This document shows positions 21,501 through 35,763 of a DNA stretch of 64,000 bases, piece by piece. The stretch is from Antedon mediterranea (lineage: Eukaryota; Echinodermata; Crinoidea; Comatulida; Antedonidae): the NCBI RefSeq assembly GCF_964355755.1, contig NC_092679.1, positions 9,116,001-9,180,000 on the forward strand, read 5' to 3'. The notes under the pieces are model-generated. The model was not told the DNA's origin. It saw nothing but the letters and a program-made list of their open reading frames with translations, and made no database searches. Within the stretch, counting starts at the first letter, position 1, and each line of letters begins with the position of its first letter. The translations under genes were made by a program, and so were the position numbers.

Positions 21501-24198
21501 GAGACGTTTTAGACCATTTTGTGATTTTCGAAAAAACTTGTTAACATAAAAACACCAAAGTGTACAGAAAAGCTTCAAATCGCTATTGGAGACGTTTTAG
21601 ACCATTTTGTGATTTTCGAAAAAAATTGTTTCCATAAAAACACCAAAGTGCTTAGAATAGCTTCAAATCGCATTTGGAGACATTTTAGACCATTTTGTGA
21701 TTTTCGAAAAAAGTTGTTAACATAAAAACATCAAATTGTACAGAAAAGCTTCAAATCGCATTTAGAGACGTTTTAGACCATTTTGTGATTTTCAAAAAAA
21801 CTTGTTAACATAAAAACACCAAAGTGCTTAGAATAGCTTAAAATCGCATTTGGAGACGTTTTAGACCATTTTGTGATTTTCGAAAAACTTGTTAACATAA
21901 AAACATCAAAGTGTACAGAATAGCTTAAAATCGCTATTGGAGACGTTTTAGACCATTTTGTGATTTTCGAAAAAACTTGGTAACATAAAAACATCAAAGT
22001 GCTTAGAATAGCTTCAAATCGCATTTGGAGACATTTTAGACCCTTTTGTGATTTTCGAAAAAACTTGTTAACATAAAAACATCAAAGTGTACAGATTAGC
22101 TTCAAATCGCATTTGTAGACGTTTTAGACAATTTTGTAATTTTCGAAAAAACTTGCTAACATAAAAACATCAAAGTGTACAGAATAGCTTCAAATCACAT
22201 TTGGAGACGTTTTAGACCATTTTGTGATTTTCGAAAAAAATTGTTTCCATAAAAACACCAAAGTGCTTAGAATAGCTTCAAATCGCATTTGGAGACATTT
22301 TAGACCATTTTGTGATTTTCGAAAAAACTTGTTAACATAAAAACATCAAAATGTACAGAAAAGCTTCAAATCTCATTTAGAGACATTTTAGACCATTTTG
22401 TGATTTCAAAAAAACTTGTTAACATAAAAACACCAAAGTGCTTAGAATAGCTTAAAATCGCATTTGGAGACGTTTTAGACCATTTTGTGATTTTCGAAAA
22501 ACTTGTTAACATAAAAACATCAAAGAGTACAGAATAGCTTCAAATCGCATTTGGAGACGTTTTAGACAATTTTGTGATTTTCGAAAAACTTGGTTACACA
22601 AAAACATCAAAGTGCTTGAAATCACATTAGAAACCGTTTTAGACCATTTTGAGCATTTCGATAAAACATTTCACACAAAAACATCAAAGAGCACAAAGTA
22701 GCTTAATATCGTTTTTAAAAACGTTTTTGACCATTTTGAGCATTTCGACAGAAAATTTTCACACAAAACATCAAAGTGTACAGAATAGCTTCAAATCGCA
22801 TTTGGAAACGTTTTAGACCATTTTGAGCATTTCGAAAAACTTGTTAACACAAAAACACCCAAGTGCTTAAAATAGCTTCAAATCGCATTTGGAGACGTTT
22901 TAGACCATTTTGTGATTTTCGAAAAAACTTGTTAACATAAAAACACCAAAGTGCTTAAAATAGCTTTAAATCGCATTTGGAGATGTTTTAGACCATTTTG
23001 TGATTTTCTAAAAAACTTGTTAACATAAAAACATCAAAGTGTACAGAATAGCTTCAAATCGCATTTGGAGACGTTTTAGACAATTTTGTGATTTCCGAAA
23101 AACTTGTTAACACAAAAACACCAAAGTGCTTAAAATAGCTTCAAATCACATTTGGAGACATTTTAGACCCTTTTGTGATTTTCAAAAAAACTTGGTTACA
23201 CAAAAGCACCTAAGTGCTTAAAATAGCTTCAAATCGCATTTGGAGACGTTTTAGACCATTTTGTGATTTTCGAAAAAACTAGTTAACATAAAAACATCAA
23301 AGTGCTTAAAATCACATTAGAAATCGTTTTAGACCATTTTGAGCATTTTGCTAAAACTTTTCACAAAAAAACACCAAAGAGCACAAAATAGCTTAATATC
23401 GTGTTTAAAAACGTTTTAGACCATTTTGAGCATTTCGAAAAACTTGTTAACACAAAAACACCAAAGTGCTTAAAATAGCTTCAAATCGCATTTGGAGACG
23501 TTTTAGACCATTTTGTGAGTTTCGAAAAAATTTGTTTAAATAAAAACACCAATGTGCTAAGAATAATTTCAAATCGCATTTGCAGACGTTTTAGACCATT
23601 TTGTGATTTTCGAAAAAACTTGTTAACATAAAAACACAAAAGTGCTTAGAATAGCTTCAAATTGCATTTGTAGACGTTTTAGAACATTTTGTGATTTTCG
23701 AAAAAACTTGTTAACATAAAAACATCAAAGTGTACAGAATAGCTTCAAATCGCATTTGGAGACGTTTTAGATCATTTTGTGATTTTCGAAAAAACTTGTT
23801 AACATAAAAACACCAAAGTGTAAAGAAAAGCTTCAAATTGCTATTGGAGACGTTTTAGACCATTTTGTGATTTTCGAAAAAAATTGTTTCCATAAAAACA
23901 CCAAAGTGCTTAGAATAGCTTCAAATCGCATTTGGAGACATTTTAGACCATTTTGTGATTTTCGAAAAAAGTTGTTAACATAAAAACATCAAAGTGTACA
24001 GAATAGCTTAAAATCGCTATTGGAGACGTTTTAGACCATTTTGTGATTTTCGAAAAAACTTGTTAACATAAAAACATCAAAGTGCTTAGAATAGCTTCAA
24101 ATCGCATTTGGAGACATTTTAGACCATTTTGTGATTTTCGAAAAAAATTGTTTCCATAAAAACACCAAAGTGTACAGAAAAGCTTCAAATCGCATTTA
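18531..24198 (+). repeat. 5.6-kb duplicated segment, right copy
   Basis: This is the partner of 10375-15957. It keeps the monomer with AATCACATTTGG followed by TTGTTTCCATAA near 19930-20010 that the left copy has lost. It holds divergent cassettes at 18825, 20393 and 22651, and CTAAAAC monomers at 21083 and 23341. GCACTTAAGTGC is at about 20947 and GCACCTAAGTGC at about 23205, as in the left copy. Confidence 0.85.
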
Positions 24199-27100
24199 GA
24201 GACGTTTTAGACCATTTTGTGATTTTCAAAAAAACTTGTTAACATAAAAACACCAAAGTGCTTAGAATAGCTTAAAATCGCATTTGGAGACGTTTTAGAC
24301 CATTTTGTGATTTTCGAAAAACTTGTTAACATAAAAACATCAAAGTGTACAGAATAGCTTCAAATCGCATTTGGAGACGTTTTAGACAATTTTGTGATTT
24401 TCGAAAAACTTGGTTACACAAAAACATCAAAGTGCTTGAAATCACATTAGAAACCGTTTTAGACCATTTTGAGCATTTCGATAAAACATTTCACACAAAA
24501 ACATCAAAGAGCACAAAGTAGCTTAATATCGTATTTAAAAACGTTTTTGACCATTTTGAGCATTTCGACAGAAAATTTTCACACAAAACATCAAAGTGTA
24601 CAGAATAGCTTCAAATCGCATTTGGAAACGTTTTAGACCATTTTGAGCATTTCGAAAAACTTGTTAACACAAAAACACCAAAGTGCTTAAAATAGCTTCA
24701 AATCGCATTTGGAGACGTTTTAGACCATTTTGTGAGTTTCGAAAAAATTTGTTTAAATAAAAACACCAATGTGCTAAGAATAGTTTAAAATCGCATTTGC
24801 AGACGTTTTAGACCATTTTGTGATTTTCGAAAAAAACTTGTTAACATAAAAACACAAAAGTGCTTAGAATAGCTTCAAATTGCATTTGTAGACGTTTTAG
24901 ACCATTTTGTGATCTTCGAAAAAACTTGTTAACATAAAAACATCAAAGTGTACAGAATAGCTTCAAATCGCATTTGGAGACGTTTTAGACCATTTTGTGA
25001 TTTTCGAAAAAACTTGTTAACATAAAAACACCAAAGTGTAAAGAAAAGCTTCAAATCGCATTTGGAGACGTTTTAGACCATTTTGTGATTTTCGAAAAAA
25101 CTTGTTAACATAAAAACACCAAAGTGTACAGAAAAGCTTCAAATCGCTATTGGAGACGTTTTAGACCATTTTGTGATTTTCGAAAAAAATTGTTTCCATA
25201 AAAACACCAAAGTGCTTAGAATAGCTTCAAATCGCATTTGGAGACATTTTAGACCATTTTGTGATTTTCGAAAAAAGTTGTTAACATAAAAACATCAAAG
25301 TGTACAGAAAAGCTTCAAATCGCATTTAGAGACGTTTTAGACCATTTTGTGATTTTCAAAAAAACTTGTTAACATAAAAACACCAAAGTGCTTAGAATAG
25401 CTTAAAATCGCATTTGGAGACGTTTTAGACCATTTTGTGATTTTCGAAAAACTTGTTAACATAAAAACATCAAAGTGTACAGAATAGCTTAAAATCGCTA
25501 TTGGAGACGTTTTAGACCATTTTGTGATTTTCGAAAAAACTTGTTAACATAAAAACATCAAAGTGCTTAGAATAGCTTCAAATCGCATTTGGAGAAAATT
25601 TAGACCATTTTGTGATTTTCGAAAAAAGTTGTTAACATAAAAACATTAAAGTGTACAGAAAAGCTTCAAATCGCATTTAGAGACGTTTTAGACCATTTTG
25701 TGATTTTCGAAAAACTTGTTAACATAAAAACATCAAAGTGTACAGAATAGCTTCAAATCGCATTTGGAGACGTTTTAGACCATTTTGTGATTTTCGAAAA
25801 ACTTGTTAACATAAAAACATCAAAGTGTACAGAATAGCTTCAAATCGCATTTGGAGACGTTTTAGACAATTTTGTGATTTTCGAAAAACTTGGTTACACA
25901 AAAACATCAAAGTGCTTGAAATCACATTAGAAACCGTTTTAGACCATTTTGAGCATTTCGATAAAACATTTCACACAAAAACATCAAAGAGCACAAAGTA
26001 GCTTAATATCGTATTTAAAAACGTTTTTGACCATTTTGAGCATTTCGACAGAAAATTTTCACACAAAACATCAAAGTGTACAGAATAGCTTCAAATCGCA
26101 TTTGGAAACGTTTTAGACCATTTTGTGATTTTCGAAAAAACTTGTTAACATAAAAAAATCAAAGTGTACAGATTAGCTTCAAATCGCATTTGTAGACGTT
26201 TTAGACCATTTTGTGATTTTCGAAAAAACTTGCTAACATAAAAACATCAAAGTGTACAGAATAGCTTCAAATCACATTTGGAGACGTTTTAGACCATTTT
26301 GTGATTTTCGAAAAAAATTGTTTCCATAAAAACACCAAAGTGCTTAGAATAGCTTCAAATCGCATTTGGAGACATTTTAGACCATTTTGTGATTTTCGAA
26401 AAAACTTGTTAACATAAAAACATCAAAATGTACAGAAAAGCTTCAAATCTCATTTAGAGACGTTTTAGACCATTTTGTGATTTCAAAAAAACTTGTTAAC
26501 ATAAAAACACCAAAGTGCTTAGAATAGCTTAAAATCGCATTTGGAGACGTTTTAGACCATTTTGTGATTTTCGAAAAACTTGTTAACATAAAAACATCAA
26601 AGAGTACAGAATAGCTTCAAATCGCATTTGGAGACGTTTTAGACAATTTTGTGATTTTCGAAAAACTTGGTTACACAAAAACATCAAAGTGCTTGAAATC
26701 ACATTAGAAACCGTTTTAGACCATTTTGAGCATTTCGATAAAACATTTCACACAAAAACATCAAAGAGCACAAAGTAGCTTAATATCGTATTTAAAAACG
26801 TTTTTGACCATTTTGAGCATTTCGACAGAAAATTTTCACACAAAACATCAAAGTGTACAGAATAGCTTCAAATCGCATTTGGAAACGTTTTAGACCATTT
26901 TGAGCATTTCGAAAAACTTGTTAACACAAAAACACCAAAGTGCTTAAAATAGCTTCAAATCGCATTTGGAGACGTTTTAGACCATTTTGTGATTTTCGAA
27001 AAAACTTGTTAACATAAAAACACAAAAGTGCTTAAAATAGCTTTAAATCGCATTTGGAGATGTTTTAGACCATTTTGTGATTTTCTAAAAAACTTGTTAA

Positions 27101-28949
27101 CATAAAAACATCAAAGTGTACAGAATAGCTTCAAATCGCATTTGGAGACGTTTTAGACAATTTTGTGATTTCCGAAAAACTTGTTAACACAAAAACACCA
27201 AAGTGCTTAAAATAGCTTCAAATCACATTTGGAGACATTTTAGACCCTTTTGTGATTTTCAAAAAAACTTGGTTACACAAAAGCACCTAAGTGCTTAAAA
27301 TAGCTTCAAATCGCATTTGGAGACGTTTTAGACCATTTTGTGATTTTCGAAAAAACTAGTTAACATAAAAACATCAAAGTGCTTAAAATCACATTAGAAA
27401 TCGTTTTAGACCATTTTGAGCATTTTGCTAAAACTTTTCACAAAAAAACATCAAAGAGCACAAAATAGCTTAATATCGTGTTTAAAAACGTTTTAGACCA
27501 TTTTGAGCATTTCGAAAAACTTGTTAACACAAAAACACCAAAGTGCTTAAAATAGCTTCAAATCGCATTTGGAGACGTTTTAGACCATTTTGTGAGTTTC
27601 GAAAAAATTTGTTTAAATAAAAACACCAATGTGCTAAGAATAGTTTAAAATCGCATTTGCAGACGTTTTAGACCATTTTGTGATTTTCGAAAAAAACTTG
27701 TTAACATAAAAACACAAAAGTGCTTAGAATAGCTTCAAATTGCATTTGTAGACGTTTTAGACCATTTTGTGATCTTCGAAAAAACTTGTTAACATAAAAA
27801 CATCAAAGTGTACAGAATAGCTTCAAATCGCATTTGGAGACGTTTTAGACCATTTTGTGATTTTCGAAAAAACTTGTTAACATAAAAACACCAAAGTGTA
27901 AAGAAAAGCTTCAAATCGCATTTTGAAACGTTTTAGACCATTTTGTGATTTTCAAAAAAACTTGTTAACATAAAAACACAAAAGTGCTTAGAATAGCTTC
28001 AAATCGCATTTGTAGACGTTTTAGACCATTTTGTGATTTTCGAAAAAACTTGTTAACATAAAAACATCAAAGTGCTTAGAATAGCTTCAAATCGCATTTG
28101 GAGACATTTTAGACCATTTTGTGATTTTCGAAAAAAGTTGTTAACATAAAAACATTAAAGTGTACAGAAAAGCTTCAAATCGCATTTAGAGACGTTTTAG
28201 ACCATTTTGTGATTTTCGAAAAACTTGTTAACATAAAAACATCAAAGTGTACAGAATAGCTTCAAATCGCATTTGGAGACGTTTTAGACCATTTTGTGAT
28301 TTTCGAAAAACTTGTTAACATAAAAACATCAAAGTGTACAGAATAGCTTCAAATCGCATTTGGAGACGTTTTAGACAATTTTGTGATTTTCGAAAAACTT
28401 GGTTACACAAAAACATCAAAGTGCTTGAAATCACATTAGAAACCGTTTTAGACCATTTTGAGCATTTCGATAAAACATTTCACACAAAAACATCAAAGAG
28501 CACAAAGTAGCTTAATATCGTATTTAAAAACGTTTTTGACCATTTTGAGCATTTCGAAAGAAAATTTTCACACAAAACATCAAAGTGTACAGAATAGCTT
28601 CAAATCGCATTTGGAAACGTTTTAGACCATTTTGTGATTTTCGAAAAACTTGTTAACACAAAAACACAAAAGTGCTTAGAATAGCTTCAAATCGCATTTG
28701 TAGACGTTTTAGACCATTTTGTGATTTTCGAAAAAACTTGTTAACCTAAAAACACCAAAGTGCTTTAAATAGCTTCAAATCGCATTTACAGACATTTTAG
28801 ACCCTTTTGTGATTTTCGAAAAAACTTGTTAACATAAAAACATCAAAGTGTACAGATTAGCTACAAATCGCATTTGTAGACGTTTTAGACCATTTTGTGA
28901 TTTTCGAAAAAACTTGCTAACATAAAAACATCAAAGTGTACAGAATAGC
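24199..28949 (+). repeat. Satellite with cassettes at 24471, 25951, 26728, 28460
   Basis: No unique sequence is present. From about 25645 to 27950 the variant order matches 7431-9736 with an offset near 18215 (cassettes 7736 and 8514 versus 25951 and 26728; CTAAAAC 9204 versus 27418). The GGAGAAAATTTAGACC variant at about 25592 keeps the full GTTGTTAAC, unlike its three relatives near 1659, 10315 and 36346. Small private changes are AAAAAAATCAAAG near 26153 and a divergent junction at about 27950. Confidence 0.8.
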
Positions 28950-31426
28950 TTCAAATCGCATTTGTAGACGTTTTAGACCATTTTGTGATTTTCGAAAAAA
29001 CTTGTTAACATAAAAACATCAAAGTGTACAGAATAGCTTCAAATCGCATTTGGAGACGTTTTAGACCATTTTGTGATTTTCGAAAAAACTTGTTAACATA
29101 AAAACACCAAAGTGCTTAGAATAGCTTCAAATCGCATTTGGAGACATTTTAGACCATTTTGTGATTTTCGAAAAAAGTTGTTAACATAAAAACATCAAAT
29201 TGTACAGAAAAGCTTCAAATCGCATTTAGAGACGTTTTAGACCATTTTGTGATTTTCAAAAAAACTTGTTAACATAAAAACACCAAAGTGCTTAGAATAG
29301 CTTCAAATCGCATTTGGAGACGTTTTAGACAATTTTGTGATTTTCAAAAAACTTGGTTACACAAAAACATCAAAGTGCTTGAAATCACATTAGAAACCGT
29401 TTTAGACCATTTTGAGCATTTCGATAAAACATTTCACACAAAAACATCAAAGAGCACAAAGTAGCTTAATATCGTATTTAAAAACGTTTTTGACCATTTT
29501 GAGCATTTCGACAGAAAATTTTCACACAAAACATCAAAGTGTACAGAATAGCTTCAAATCGCATTTGGAAACGTTTTAGACCATTTTGTGATTTTCGAAA
29601 AAACTTGTTAACATAAAAGCATCAAAGTGTACAGAATAGCTTCAAATCGCATTTGTAGACGTTTTAGACCATTTTGTGATTTTCGAAAAAAGTTGTTAAC
29701 ATAAAAACATCAAATTGTACAGAAAAGCTTCAAATCGCATTTAGAGACGTTTTAGACCATTTTGTGATTTTCAAAAAAACTTGTTAACATAAAAACACCA
29801 AAGTGCTTAGAATAGCTTCAAATCGCATTTGGAGACGTTTTAGACAATTTTGTGATTTTCAAAAAACTTGGTTTCACAAAAACATCAAAGTGCTTGAAAT
29901 CACATTAGAAACCGTTTTAGACCATTTTGAGCATTTCGATAAAACATTTCACACAAAAACATCAAAGAGCACAAAGTAGCTTAATATCGTATTTAAAAAC
30001 GTTTTTGACCATTTTGAGCATTTCGACAGAAAATTTTCACACAAAACATCAAAGTGTACAGAATAGCTTCAAATCGCATTTGGAAACGTTTTAGACCATT
30101 TTGTGATTTTCGAAAAAACTTGTTAACATAAAAGCATCAAAGTGTACAGAATAGCTTCAAATCGCATTTGTAGACGTTTTAGACCATTTTGTGATTTTCG
30201 AAAAAACTTGTTAACATAAAAACATCAAAGTGTACAGAATAGCTTCAAATCGCATTTGGAGACGTTTTAGACCATTTTGTGATTTTCGAAAAAACTTGTT
30301 AACATAAAAACACCAAAGTGTACAGAAAAGCTTCAAATCGCTATTGGAGACGTTTTAGACCATTTTGTGATTTTCGAAAAAAATTGTTTCCATAAAAACA
30401 CCAAAGTGCTTAGAATAGCTTCAAATCGCATTTGGAGACATTTTAGACCATTTTGTGATTTTCGAAAAAAGTTGTTAAACATAAAAACATTAAAGTGTAC
30501 AGAAAAGCTTAAAATTGCATTTAGAGACGTTTTAGACCATTTTGTGATTTTCAAAAAAACTTGTTAACATAAAAACATCAAAGTGTACAGAATAGCTTCA
30601 AATCGCATTTGGAGACGTTTTAGACAATTTTGTGATTTTCGAAAAACTTGGTTACACAAAAACATCAAAGTGCTTGAAATCACATTAGAAACCGTTTTAG
30701 ACCATTTTGAGCATTTCGATAAAACATTTCACACAAAAACATCAAAGAGCACAAAGTAGCTTAATATCGTATTTAAAAACGTTTTTGACCATTTTGAGCA
30801 TTTCGACAGAAAATTTTCACACAAAACATCAAAGTGTACAGAATAGCTTCAAATCGCATTTGGAAACGTTTTAGACCATTTTGTGATTTTCGAAAAAACT
30901 TGTTAACATAAAAACATCAAAGTGTACAGATTAGCTTCAAATCGCATTTGGAGACGTTTTAGACCATTTTGTGATTTTCGAAAAAACTTGTTAACATAAA
31001 AACACCAAAGTGTACAGAAAAGCTTCAAATCGCTATTGGAGACGTTTTAGACCATTTTGTGATTTTCGAAAAAAATTGTTTCCATAAAAACACCAAAGTG
31101 CTTAGAATAGCTTCAAATCGCATTTGGAGACATTTTAGACCATTTTGTGATTTTCGAAAAAAGTTGTTAAACATAAAAACATTAAAGTGTACAGAAAAGC
31201 TTCAAATCGCATTTAGAGACGTTTTAGACCATTTTGTGATTTTCAAAAAAACTTGTTAACATAAAAACACCAAAGTGCTTAGAATAGCTTCAAATCGCAT
31301 TTGTAGACGTTTTAGACCATTTTGTGATTTTCGAAAAAACCTGTTAACCTAAAAACACCAAAGTGCTTTAAATAGCTTCAAATCGCATTTACAGACATTT
31401 TAGACCCTTTTGTGATTTTCGAAAAA
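28950..31426 (+). repeat. 2.5-kb block, left copy (partner 33287-35763)
   Basis: The offset is 4337 at every landmark (cassettes 29414/33751, 29929/34266, 30709/35046). It contains the rare AAAGCATCAAAG, AAATTGTACAG and GTTGTTAAACATAAAAACATT variants in the same order. A substitution, TTGGTTTCACAA (near 29870), separates it from TTGGTTACACAA in the partner. The match ends near 31426, where this copy reads CTTGGTTACAC and the partner reads CTTGTTAACAT. Confidence 0.85.
29163..30192 (+). repeat. 515-bp local tandem duplication (two units)
   Basis: Units at about 29163-29677 and 29678-30192 each start in GTTGTTAACATAAAAACATC and run through AAATTGTACAG, the short monomer, the divergent pair and an AAAGCATCAAAG monomer. 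The spacing of the two cassettes (29414, 29929) is 515 bp, about six monomers. The same pair of units exists at about 33500-34529, so this local duplication happened before the 4337-bp block duplication. Confidence 0.8.
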
Positions 31427-33286
31427 ACTTGGTTACACAAAAACACAAAAGTGCTTAAAATAGCTTTAAATCGCATTTGGAGATGTTTTAGACCATTTTG
31501 TGATTTTCGAAAAAACTTGTTAACATAAAAACACCAAAGTGTACAGAATAGCTTTAAATCGCATTTGGAGATGTTTTAGACCATTTTGTGATTTTCTAAA
31601 AAACTTGTTAACATAAAAACATCAAAGTGTACAGAATAGCTTCAAATCGCATTTGGAGACGTTTTAGACAATTTTGTGATTTTCGAAAAACTTGTTAACA
31701 CAAAAACACCAAAGTGCTTAAAATAGCTTCAAATCACATTTGGAGACATTTTAGACCCTTTTGTGATTTTCAAAAAAAACTTGGTTACACAAAAGCACCT
31801 AAGTGCTTAAAATAGCTTCAAATCGCATTTGGAGACGTTTTAGACCATTTTGTGATTTTCGAAAAAACTAGTTAACATAAAAACATCAAAGTGCTTAAAA
31901 TCACATTAGAAATCGTTTTAGACCATTTTGAGCATTTTGCTAAAACTTTTCACAAAAAAACATCAAAGAGTACAAAATAGCTTAATATCGTGTTTAAAAA
32001 CGTTTTAGACCATTTTGAGCATTTCGAAAAACTTGTTAACACAAAAACACCAAAGTGCTTAAAATAGCTTCAAATCGCATTTGGAGACGTTTTAGACCAT
32101 TTTGTGAGTTTCGAAAAAATTTGTTTAAATAAAAACACCCATGTGCTAAGAATAGTTTAAAATCGCATTTGCAGACGTTTTAGACCATTTTGTGATTTTC
32201 GAAAAAACTTGTTAACATAAAAACACAAAAGTGCTTAGAATAGCTTCAAATTGCATTTGTAGACGTTTTAGACCATTTTGTGATTTTCGAAAAAACTTGT
32301 TAACATAAAAACATCAAAGTGTACAGAATAGCTTCAAATCGCATTTGGAGACGTTTTAGACCATTTTGTGATTTTCGAAAAAACTTGTTAACATAAAAAC
32401 ACCAAAGTGTAAAGAAAAGCTTCAAATCGCTATTGGAGACGTTTTAGACCATTTTGTGATTTTTGAAAAAAATTGTTTCCATAAAAACACCAAAGTGCTT
32501 AGAATAGCTTCAAATCGCATTTGGAGACATTTTAGACCATTTTGTGATTTTCGAAAAAAGTTGTTAACATAAAAACATCAAAGTGTACAGAATAGCTTAA
32601 AATCGCTATTGGAGACGTTTTAGACCATTTTGTGATTTTCGAAAAAACTTGTTAACATAAAAACATCAAAGTGCTTAGAATAGCTTCAAATCGCATTTGG
32701 AGACATTTTAGACCATTTTGTGATTTTCGAAAAAAGTTGTTAACATAAAAACATCAAAGTGTACAGAAAAGCTTCAAATCGCATTTAGAGACGTTTTAGA
32801 CCATTTTGTGATTTTCAAAAAAACTTGTTAACATAAAAACACCAAAGTGCTTAGAATAGCTTAAAATCGCATTTGGAGACGTTTTAGACCATTTTATGAT
32901 TTTCGAAAAACTTGTTAACATAAAAACATCAAAGTGTACAGAATAGCTTCAAATCGCATTTGGAGACGTTTTAGACAATTTTGTGATTTTCGAAAAACTT
33001 GGTTACACAAAAACATCAAAGTGCTTGAAATCACATTAGAAACCGTTTTAGACCATTTTGAGCATTTCGATAAAACATTTCACACAAAAACATCAAAGAG
33101 CACAAAGTAGCTTAATATCGTATTTAAAAACGTTTTTGACCATTTTGAGCATTTCGACAGAAAATTTTCACACAAAACATCAAAGTGTACAGAATAGCTT
33201 CAAATCGCATTTGGAAACGTTTTAGACCATTTTGTGATTTTTGAAAAAACTTGTTAACATAAAAGCATCAAAGTGTACAGTATAGC
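31427..33286 (+). repeat. Satellite spacer between the two 4337-bp-offset copies
   Basis: Ordinary array with one CTAAAAC monomer (31930) and one divergent cassette (near 33058). Private changes include a seven-A run in TTTTCAAAAAAAACTTGG (near 31770), AAAGAGTACAAAATAGC (near 31965), CACCCATGTGC (near 32137), TTTTTGAAAAAAATTG (near 32460) and ATTTTATGATTTTCG (near 32893). CACCCATGTGC recurs at about 39165 and 43853 in the 4689-bp HOR. Confidence 0.8.
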
Positions 33287-35763
33287 TTCAAATCGCATTT
33301 GTAGACGTTTTAGACCATTTTGTGATTTTCGAAAAAACTTGTTAACATAAAAACATCAAAGTGTACAGAATAGCTTCAAATCGCATTTGGAGACGTTTTA
33401 GACCATTTTGTGATTTTCGAAAAAACTTGTTAACATAAAAACACCAAAGTGCTTAGAATAGCTTCAAATCGCATTTGGAGACATTTTAGACCATTTTGTG
33501 ATTTTCGAAAAAAGTTGTTAACATAAAAACATCAAATTGTACAGAAAAGCTTCAAATCGCATTTAGAGACGTTTTAGACCATTTTGTGATTTTCAAAAAA
33601 ACTTGTTAACATAAAAACACCAAAGTGCTTAGAATAGCTTCAAATCGCATTTGGAGACGTTTTAGACAATTTTGTGATTTTCAAAAAACTTGGTTACACA
33701 AAAACATCAAAGTGCTTGAAATCACATTAGAAACCGTTTTAGACCATTTTGAGCATTTCGATAAAACATTTCACACAAAAACATCAAAGAGCACAAAGTA
33801 GCTTAATATCGTATTTAAAAACGTTTTTGACCATTTTGAGCATTTCGACAGAAAATTTTCACACAAAACATCAAAGTGTACAGAATAGCTTCAAATCGCA
33901 TTTGGAAACGTTTTAGACCATTTTGTGATTTTCGAAAAAACTTGTTAACATAAAAGCATCAAAGTGTACAGAATAGCTTCAAATCGCATTTGTAGACGTT
34001 TTAGACCATTTTGTGATTTTCGAAAAAAGTTGTTAACATAAAAACATCAAATTGTACAGAAAAGCTTCAAATCGCATTTAGAGACGTTTTAGACCATTTT
34101 GTGATTTTCAAAAAAACTTGTTAACATAAAAACACCAAAGTGCTTAGAATAGCTTCAAATCGCATTTGGAGACGTTTTAGACAATTTTGTGATTTTCAAA
34201 AAACTTGGTTACACAAAAACATCAAAGTGCTTGAAATCACATTAGAAACCGTTTTAGACCATTTTGAGCATTTCGATAAAACATTTCACACAAAAACATC
34301 AAAGAGCACAAAGTAGCTTAATATCGTATTTAAAAACGTTTTTGACCATTTTGAGCATTTCGACAGAAAATTTTCACACAAAACATCAAAGTGTACAGAA
34401 TAGCTTCAAATCGCATTTGGAAACGTTTTAGACCATTTTGTGATTTTCGAAAAAACTTGTTAACATAAAAGCATCAAAGTGTACAGAATAGCTTCAAATC
34501 GCATTTGTAGACGTTTTAGACCATTTTGTGATTTTCGAAAAAACTTGTTAACATAAAAACATCAAAGTGTACAGAATAGCTTCAAATCGCATTTGGAGAC
34601 GTTTTAGACCATTTTGTGATTTTCGAAAAAACTTGTTAACATAAAAACACCAAAGTGTACAGAAAAGCTTCAAATCGCTATTGGAGACGTTTTAGACCAT
34701 TTTGTGATTTTCGAAAAAAATTGTTTCCATAAAAACACCAAAGTGCTTAGAATAGCTTCAAATCGCATTTGGAGACATTTTAGACCATTTTGTGATTTTC
34801 GAAAAAAGTTGTTAAACATAAAAACATTAAAGTGTACAGAAAAGCTTAAAATTGCATTTAGAGACGTTTTAGACCATTTTGTGATTTTCAAAAAAACTTG
34901 TTAACATAAAAACATCAAAGTGTACAGAATAGCTTCAAATCGCATTTGGAGACGTTTTAGACAATTTTGTGATTTTCGAAAAACTTGGTTACACAAAAAC
35001 ATCAAAGTGCTTGAAATCACATTAGAAACCGTTTTAGACCATTTTGAGCATTTCGATAAAACATTTCACACAAAAACATCAAAGAGCACAAAGTAGCTTA
35101 ATATCGTATTTAAAAACGTTTTTGACCATTTTGAGCATTTCGACAGAAAATTTTCACACAAAACATCAAAGTGTACAGAATAGCTTCAAATCGCATTTGG
35201 AAACGTTTTAGACCATTTTGTGATTTTCGAAAAAACTTGTTAACATAAAAACATCAAAGTGTACAGATTAGCTTCAAATCGCATTTGGAGACGTTTTAGA
35301 CCATTTTGTGATTTTCGAAAAAACTTGTTAACATAAAAACACCAAAGTGTACAGAAAAGCTTCAAATCGCTATTGGAGACGTTTTAGACCATTTTGTGAT
35401 TTTCGAAAAAAATTGTTTCCATAAAAACACCAAAGTGCTTAGAATAGCTTCAAATCGCATTTGGAGACATTTTAGACCATTTTGTGATTTTCGAAAAAAG
35501 TTGTTAAACATAAAAACATTAAAGTGTACAGAAAAGCTTCAAATCGCATTTAGAGACGTTTTAGACCATTTTGTGATTTTCAAAAAAACTTGTTAACATA
35601 AAAACACCAAAGTGCTTAGAATAGCTTCAAATCGCATTTGTAGACGTTTTAGACCATTTTGTGATTTTCGAAAAAACTTGTTAACCTAAAAACACCAAAG
35701 TGCTTTAAATAGCTTCAAATCGCATTTACAGACATTTTAGACCCTTTTGTGATTTTCGAAAAA
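33287..35763 (+). repeat. 2.5-kb block, right copy
   Basis: This is the partner of 28950-31426 at offset 4337 with only scattered substitutions. It carries both units of the 515-bp duplication. The GTTGTTAAACATAAAAACATT monomer occurs twice, near 34809 and 35508, as in the left copy (near 30472 and 31164). Confidence 0.85.

Noticed and set aside
30333-30567. 66- and 73-codon open frames on both strands (also 31059, 34670, 34704, 35396, and 65 codons at 55538)
   Set aside because: They overlap on opposite strands, translate the same monomer and recur with the block duplications. They are by-products of the satellite.
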